Source: Oscillospiraceae bacterium (lineage in GTDB: Bacteria > Bacillota_A > Clostridia > Saccharofermentanales > Saccharofermentanaceae). Taken from it: a DNA stretch of 10,346 bases. Location of the stretch: assembly GCA_902803365.1 (NCBI GenBank), contig CADCPU010000425.1:1-10346 (forward strand), read 5' to 3'. Below are positions 6,639 to 10,346 of the stretch, in pieces. Position 1 is the first letter of the stretch. Every line of letters starts with the position of its first letter. The position numbers and the translations under genes were made by a program. The notes under the pieces were generated by a model. That model saw only the letters and a program-made list of their open reading frames with translations, had not been told where the DNA came from and did not search any database.

Positions 6639-8567
6639 ATGGCAAGCAGAACATCAGCAGAGCGCAGAAAGCGCGAACAGCAGAAGACGATCTATGCAAC
6701 TATCGGATACTGCTTCGTTATCGTTCTCGTCGTACTCTTCGTAATGAGCCGCGCATTGTCCTCGACATATGTTAAGGCACTGAAGGTAGAAAGAAGCGAG
6801 ATGATGAAGTCTGTAGCGGTATCATCGGCAGTGGCTTTGAGCCATGTTAATATCGCAGAGAATATGAACTATCCTTTGCCTGTATACACATATGATGACG
6901 GCAAGGAATACATAACTGACATCTATACCAAGGCCGGCAATTCCTTCCTTAGACTTTATACTTCACAGGAAACTAAGGAGATCGGCGAATATACATTATC
7001 CGGTGTATCCGAAAAGACAAGTGCGGCATATAATGACTGCTTCCAGCTCCAGCAGGTTACACTTACCACAAGGACAGAAGGCGGCGTATCTTATGTATGT
7101 GCCATAGCTCCTATCATCAGTGCTCAGAACACTGTAGGCGGTATCCTTGAGATCAGGATGCCTGCATCCGATTTTGAGAGTACGGTAAACGGAATGTCCT
7201 TGAGCTGGATGTTCACGATCTTCTCGATCGCAGTATCCGCAGGCATTATCATCTATGAATTCAATCTTCTTATCTCTACATTGAGCAGAGGTATCAAGAG
7301 TAACGTTCCTGTTATCATCATGTACGGCAAGGATGCCTGCAAGTTTGTATCGTTCTTCTTTGCATTCTCTGCAGTTATGCAGCCGGTCGTAGTAGCGACT
7401 TATCTTAAGAAATCTCTTACGGACGTCAACACATATGCCGTATACGGAATAATCGCAGCAGCGCTCTTCCTTTATGCAGTCGGATTCTTCGGCTTTATGG
7501 GTATCAGGAAGAGCATCAAGGATAAGCTCACTTCCAAGGTTGCACTACTTGCATCCATGGCATTGTCATATGTATTCTCCATTCTTGCGGGAATACTCAA
7601 TATCCCTTATCTCCTTGTAGCATTCATGCTTCCTATCGCTCTTTGCACAGGTATGGCAAATGACTATCTGAGAGATTACAGGACTAATGCCGCAAGAACG
7701 AGATATGAAGGATATGACGATATGACGGTCCACAAGATCCAGAGCGTATCTTACTTCCTCGGTATCTCAGTCGGAACAGTTATCTCAGGTATCTTCCTTG
7801 AGAGATTCGGTATCCTCGTCGTAATGATCGTAAGCGGTGCTTGCCTTATCCTTACGGCATTTGCGATGACTTACTTCATGAGAAACAATCAGCCTGTTAA
7901 GGAGTCATATCTCCCTGTAAATATCTGGATGGAATCATTGACAGATAAGTTTACGGGTAAGCTCCTCATGTCCGGCTTCTTTATCCTCGGTTTTGTATTC
8001 GCTTTTATGATCGGATTCGTACCGAATTATCTCGGAAACGTCGGAATCTCGGTTCCTACTGCTGCGTTCTACTATCTGCTCTGTGCATTCGTTGCTTGCT
8101 TTGCGGTAGAGATCATCAAGAAGAGCATGGCTTCGGCTCTTACATCCAAGGTCAGGATCCTCCTGTCATCAGGTGCTGTTGTCCTGGGTCTTGCGCTCTT
8201 TGCTCTTATCCCGACTGCTAAGGTACTTGTTATCACTTGTGCACTCTTCGGTATCAGCCTCGGAGTCCATGATTATACATATCTTTACATCGTGCACCTT
8301 CTCGCGAAGGACAGGATCAGGTTCAACATCAGAAGATCATGTGAGGTTACATTCCTCTTTGCAGTGCTCATCTTCACACCTGTTCTTACGATGTCTATAT
8401 CTTTCCCCAATAAATACACATCTGTTATCCTCTTGGCTTCTACGGTGATCATCGCCATCATCGGATTCCTTTATCCGTTTTCGAGCGCATCAAGAAGAGC
8501 AGATGATATCCTTACGGGCAATATGAATCCTGCAAAGGGAGGTAACGAAGATGGAAATGTGGAGTAA
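6639..8567 (+). CDS. MFS transporter fused to an N-terminal TM-ectodomain-TM sensor module
   Basis: A 642-residue protein starting at the ATG at 6639, 8 nt after GGGAGG (6625-6630). An in-frame GTG at 6630 would overlap that site and is less likely. A basic cytosolic start (SRTSAERRKREQQK) is followed by TM1 at about 17-36, an extracellular region of about 150 residues (37-187) and TM2 at about 188-210. A major-facilitator core then spans about 230-615. It has about 12 helices, with a motif-A-like GIRKSIKDKL loop (288-297), a charged central part near 340-365 and a second half from about 440. The ectodomain ends with CAIAPI...GGILEIRMPASDFES, matching in layout the end of the preceding protein's ectodomain. 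The substrate cannot be inferred. A transporter directly joined to a sensor domain may be gated by ligand or may act as a receptor. Confidence 0.82.
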   Translation: MASRTSAERRKREQQKTIYATIGYCFVIVLVVLFVMSRALSSTYVKALKVERSEMMKSVAVSSAVALSHVNIAENMNYPLPVYTYDDGKEYITDIYTKAGNSFLRLYTSQETKEIGEYTLSGVSEKTSAAYNDCFQLQQVTLTTRTEGGVSYVCAIAPIISAQNTVGGILEIRMPASDFESTVNGMSLSWMFTIFSIAVSAGIIIYEFNLLISTLSRGIKSNVPVIIMYGKDACKFVSFFFAFSAVMQPVVVATYLKKSLTDVNTYAVYGIIAAALFLYAVGFFGFMGIRKSIKDKLTSKVALLASMALSYVFSILAGILNIPYLLVAFMLPIALCTGMANDYLRDYRTNAARTRYEGYDDMTVHKIQSVSYFLGISVGTVISGIFLERFGILVVMIVSGACLILTAFAMTYFMRNNQPVKESYLPVNIWMESLTDKFTGKLLMSGFFILGFVFAFMIGFVPNYLGNVGISVPTAAFYYLLCAFVACFAVEIIKKSMASALTSKVRILLSSGAVVLGLALFALIPTAKVLVITCALFGISLGVHDYTYLYIVHLLAKDRIRFNIRRSCEVTFLFAVLIFTPVLTMSISFPNKYTSVILLASTVIIAIIGFLYPFSSASRRADDILTGNMNPAKGGNEDGNVE

Positions 8568-9273
8568 GAGACTCGACAGAGAAAATATAAGTGATTTCTA
8601 CTATGAGACGATCGAGATGGTCTATCCGTCCGTATACGGTATCTGTAAAGAGACGACAAGGACAGAGCAGGCGATAATCCAGACTTACGTTGAAGTGTTC
8701 CAGCAGCGTCAGTCGATCCCGGGTGAAGAAGTCCTTTATGTATTCGGTGATATCCTTCTTAAGAATGCAAACGAGACTGTTGAGAGGTTCGAGCTTCCTG
8801 AAGGACTTGTTGCAAAGGAGCGTTCGCTGGACGAATATACGAGGAATTCGATGCTCGAGAAGATCTTGAACAAGATCGATTCAAAGGGCTTTAAGGTTCA
8901 GGAGTTTATCTCTTCGGACGCGAAAAAAATGAAGAGCGGCCAGGGACTTCGCGGCGCACTCTTCTCATCGGCATTAACACCTTTGCTCTTGTTTCATATG
9001 ATCGTACTTGCCCTCTTGATCTGGGGTGTAAGCTATGCGGCTATCGAACTTCCTTACAGGAACAATCAGCTCGTATCCGAGAAGGATATCTACGATTCAG
9101 TATCTCTTCAGGATAAGTACGTATCTATCCTCAATTATCTGCCTCTCAATGTTGACTTCGGCGAGCTTGCTCAGCCTGTTGAGCAGCAGGAAGCTCAGGC
9201 ACCTGAGACAACAGAGCCTGCTGAGATGGTTCCTTCTTTCAACGAGACTGAACCTTCCGCTACAAGAGGTTGA
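8551..9273 (+). CDS. Single-pass membrane protein with sigma-70 region 2-like N-terminus
   Basis: A 240-residue protein. AAAGGGAGGT (8534-8543) precedes the ATG at 8551, and the gene overlaps the end of the MFS gene by 17 bp, suggesting translational coupling. Residues 14-80 follow the pattern of sigma-70/ECF region 2: SDFYYETIEMVYPSVYGI, then T(R)TEQAIIQTYVEVFQQ in the place of the usual EDAEDLVQETFLRAW helix, then YVFGDILLKNANETV like the helix that contacts the -10 element. No region 4 helix-turn-helix is seen. Basic residues (124-134) precede one TM helix at about 143-165, so the N-terminus should be cytosolic. Residues 166-240 lie outside and end in a Glu/Pro/Thr/Gln-rich tail (207-238). 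It could be a membrane-tethered sigma-like regulator, or a decayed sigma fold reused for protein contacts. The similarity is by eye only. Confidence 0.6.
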   Translation: MEMWSKRLDRENISDFYYETIEMVYPSVYGICKETTRTEQAIIQTYVEVFQQRQSIPGEEVLYVFGDILLKNANETVERFELPEGLVAKERSLDEYTRNSMLEKILNKIDSKGFKVQEFISSDAKKMKSGQGLRGALFSSALTPLLLFHMIVLALLIWGVSYAAIELPYRNNQLVSEKDIYDSVSLQDKYVSILNYLPLNVDFGELAQPVEQQEAQAPETTEPAEMVPSFNETEPSATRG

Positions 9274-10050
9274 TCAGGAAAATTGCTCGTACTCGCTTGC
9301 CGGTGCAAAGTCGAGTATGAAGTATGAAGCTCCGTTGATGGACTGAGTCGAGAATCTGTAGGCGATATCTCCGCTGATCTGAAAGCCTTCGGAACTTGCT
9401 GCTTTGGTAAGCATATTATCGATCGTAGTCTCATCAAGATCCGTGAATACGGAGTTCATTACGAGCTTGTAGTAATAGAAAAGTTTATCGGTACCGTCCT
9501 CACCACCGGGGGCGGTATTTTCATACAAAAAGCGCAAAGCTACGACCTTATCATCTGTCTTTCGGGTACTGCCTTGAACGACGATGACGGAATCCGTGAA
9601 CTTGTTCGGTACCTGGGCAGCAAAGAAATTGAGCTTGTCCTTATGCTCGCTCTCTGCGCCTTCGTTGTTATATGTTATATTCGGAAGATCACAATCAAAG
9701 TCCTTGAAAAGACCTTCGTAAATGCTCGTGCTCTTATAGTTTGCCTGGAGTTCCTGATATGTGAAACCGAGTGAATCGATCGTGAATACTATCGAACTGA
9801 AGTAGATGATACCGAAGACCAGTACTGCAGCTGCTGCGATAAATGATACCGGTATAACAGGATTAGACTTGCATCTGTCGATCAGAGCGGAAAACTTGGT
9901 GTCTTTCTTTGGCTTAGGTTCAGCCTCGGGTTTTCCTTCGAGCATCTTTTTTCTCTTGCTCCTGGAAGCGGAGAGGAGCTCCTCGGCTTTCTTTATCTCT
10001 TCTTCTTCGTTAAGGAGTTCGTCGTTTATATTGTTATCTTCTTCGATCAT
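9274..10050 (-). CDS. Single-pass membrane protein of unknown function with extracellular C-terminal domain
   Basis: 258 residues from the start I chose, the ATG at 10050-10048 on the minus strand, because AAGAGG lies 9 nt before it; the upstream in-frame ATG at 10074 has no ribosome binding site. An acidic, probably coiled-coil N-terminus (10-28: ELLNEEEEIKKAEELL) is followed by a basic Lys/Pro linker (31-52), one TM helix at about 66-88, and an extracellular domain of about 170 residues. That domain contains several aromatic strands, such as FYYYKLVMNS (191-200) and ASYFILDFAP (241-250). The charge pattern places the N-terminus inside. I do not recognise the family. It converges on the sigma-like gene with no bases between the two stop codons, and both proteins share an N-in, C-out single-pass layout. 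A link to that operon is possible but not shown. Confidence 0.7.
   Translation of the reverse strand: MIEEDNNINDELLNEEEEIKKAEELLSASRSKRKKMLEGKPEAEPKPKKDTKFSALIDRCKSNPVIPVSFIAAAAVLVFGIIYFSSIVFTIDSLGFTYQELQANYKSTSIYEGLFKDFDCDLPNITYNNEGAESEHKDKLNFFAAQVPNKFTDSVIVVQGSTRKTDDKVVALRFLYENTAPGGEDGTDKLFYYYKLVMNSVFTDLDETTIDNMLTKAASSEGFQISGDIAYRFSTQSINGASYFILDFAPASEYEQFS
9290..9317. other. Hairpin at the convergent gene end
   Basis: TACTCG (9290-9295) pairs with CGAGTA (9312-9317), continuing inward, with single-base bulges, through CTTGC/GCAAAG (9296-9300/9305-9310) to a CGGT loop. It lies inside the last codons of the minus-strand gene and 17 bases past the stop of the plus-strand gene. Neither side has a proper T-tract, although the minus-strand RNA continues into CAATTTTCC. 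It could slow transcription from either side; it may also be chance within coding sequence. Confidence 0.3.
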
Positions 10051-10084
10051 ATGTAATTGCCTCTTTTCGATCATACTAGAGACA

Positions 10085-10113
10085 ATTTTAATATTAGAAT
10101 GCGATATTTACAA
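10085..10113 (-). promoter_or_regulatory. Possible promoter of the unknown membrane-protein gene
   Basis: On the minus strand, TTGTAA (10113-10108) and TAAAAT (10090-10085) are separated by 17 bp, about 35 nt before the chosen start at 10050. Each box has one or two departures from consensus. It overlaps the region in front of the divergent dehydrogenase gene, so the two genes may compete for polymerase. Confidence 0.45.
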
Positions 10114-10117
10114 ATAA

Positions 10118-10126
10118 TGTTATAAT
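10118..10126 (+). promoter_or_regulatory. Extended -10 promoter of the short-chain dehydrogenase gene
   Basis: TGTTATAAT at 10118-10126 is a perfect TGnTATAAT extended -10 element 19 nt before the ATG at 10146. No -35 box at the usual distance is recognisable, which extended -10 promoters tolerate. The implied leader is only about 13 nt and just holds the ribosome binding site. Confidence 0.55.
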
Positions 10127-10145
10127 CCAAACGGAGGAAAAACAT

Positions 10146-10346
10146 ATGGCTCATGTATTGATATCAGGCGGAACACGCGGCATTGGCGCTGCGATCTCAC
10201 GTAAGTTCAGATCCGAAGGTTATGAAGTAACTGCGCTCTTTGCATCCGATGAATCTTCTGCAAAGAAGATGGAAGAAGAGGGGATAACCGTCTTTAAGGT
10301 TGACGTAAGCGATCCTTTGGCAGTAAAGGAACTTGCTTCGAAGATA
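10146..10346 (+). CDS. Short-chain dehydrogenase/reductase, FabG/PhbB-like (5' part, runs off window)
   Basis: The first 67 residues of an SDR enzyme. GGAGG (10133-10137) lies 8 nt before the ATG. The N-terminus has strand VLI, then the nucleotide-binding SGGTRGIGAAIS (residues 7-18, the TGxxxGIG motif with Ser in place of Thr), then a second strand and VDVSD (52-56), which is the usual acidic DV motif near the adenine. The form ASDESSAKKMEEEGITVFKVDVSD is close in style to acetoacetyl-CoA reductases (PhbB) and 3-oxoacyl-ACP reductases (FabG), which use NADPH. The catalytic Ser-Tyr-Lys lies beyond the window, so substrate class is open. No fatty-acid or polyhydroxyalkanoate genes are visible nearby. 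Confidence 0.88.
   Translation, partial: MAHVLISGGTRGIGAAISRKFRSEGYEVTALFASDESSAKKMEEEGITVFKVDVSDPLAVKELASKI

Noticed and set aside
10051..10074. Upstream ATG at 10074 as start of the minus-strand membrane-protein gene
   Set aside because: No purine-rich ribosome binding site precedes it, while AAGAGG precedes the second ATG at 10050 by a normal distance. It is not fully excluded.
1..10346. CRISPR arrays, tRNA/rRNA genes, insertion sequences, phage genes
   Set aside because: No regularly spaced repeats, no tRNA-like cloverleaf in the intergenic gaps and no transposase or phage motifs were seen; the gaps are short and filled by promoters and terminators.

Overview
The window looks like chromosomal DNA from a Gram-positive anaerobe of the Clostridia type (a rumen or gut Firmicute would fit). 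The pointers are strong GGAGG-like ribosome binding sites, one TTG start, short A+T-rich promoters, an LTA-synthase-type membrane sulfatase-fold enzyme and a CzrA/SmtB-type metal regulon. GC content looks mid-40s by eye (not computed). Genus cannot be assigned from the sequence alone.

Region 1 (1-510) is the 3' end of a YkuE/YaeI-like metallophosphoesterase. Region 2 (about 529-3150) is a complete metal-efflux operon. It has a promoter overlapped by a concentric double palindrome, an ArsR/SmtB-family repressor with a full alpha-5 metal site, a free-standing 72-residue HMA metal-binding protein with a DCANC motif, and a 617-residue P1B-type Zn/Cd/Pb-exporting ATPase that has no HMA domain of its own. 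A GC-rich hairpin lies between the HMA and ATPase genes, and an intrinsic terminator follows the ATPase. Metal should release the repressor; the HMA protein would then bind metal in the cytosol and may pass it to the pump.

Region 3 (about 3236-5858) is a single gene with its own promoter. It encodes an LtaS/MdoB-like alkaline-phosphatase-superfamily membrane enzyme with an unusual N-terminal extracellular domain placed before the multi-TM part.

Region 4 (5957-9273) is the least ordinary part. It is a tight three-gene operon: a two-TM protein with an extracellular sensor-like domain; an MFS transporter whose N-terminus carries a TM-ectodomain-TM module of the same shape; and a single-pass membrane protein whose cytosolic part resembles sigma-70 region 2. 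The last two genes overlap by 17 bp. Together they suggest an envelope or nutrient sensing and transport module in which an MFS protein is coupled to extracellular sensing and possibly to a membrane-tethered sigma-like regulator. This function is inferred, not shown.

Region 5 (9274-10346) holds a convergent, unrecognised single-pass membrane protein whose stop codon abuts that of the sigma-like gene. Divergent from it, with back-to-back promoters, is the 5' part of a FabG/PhbB-like short-chain dehydrogenase that runs off the window. All stretches over 300 bases are occupied by genes; the longest intergenic gap (about 200 bases, 3087-3287) holds the ATPase terminator and the next promoter.
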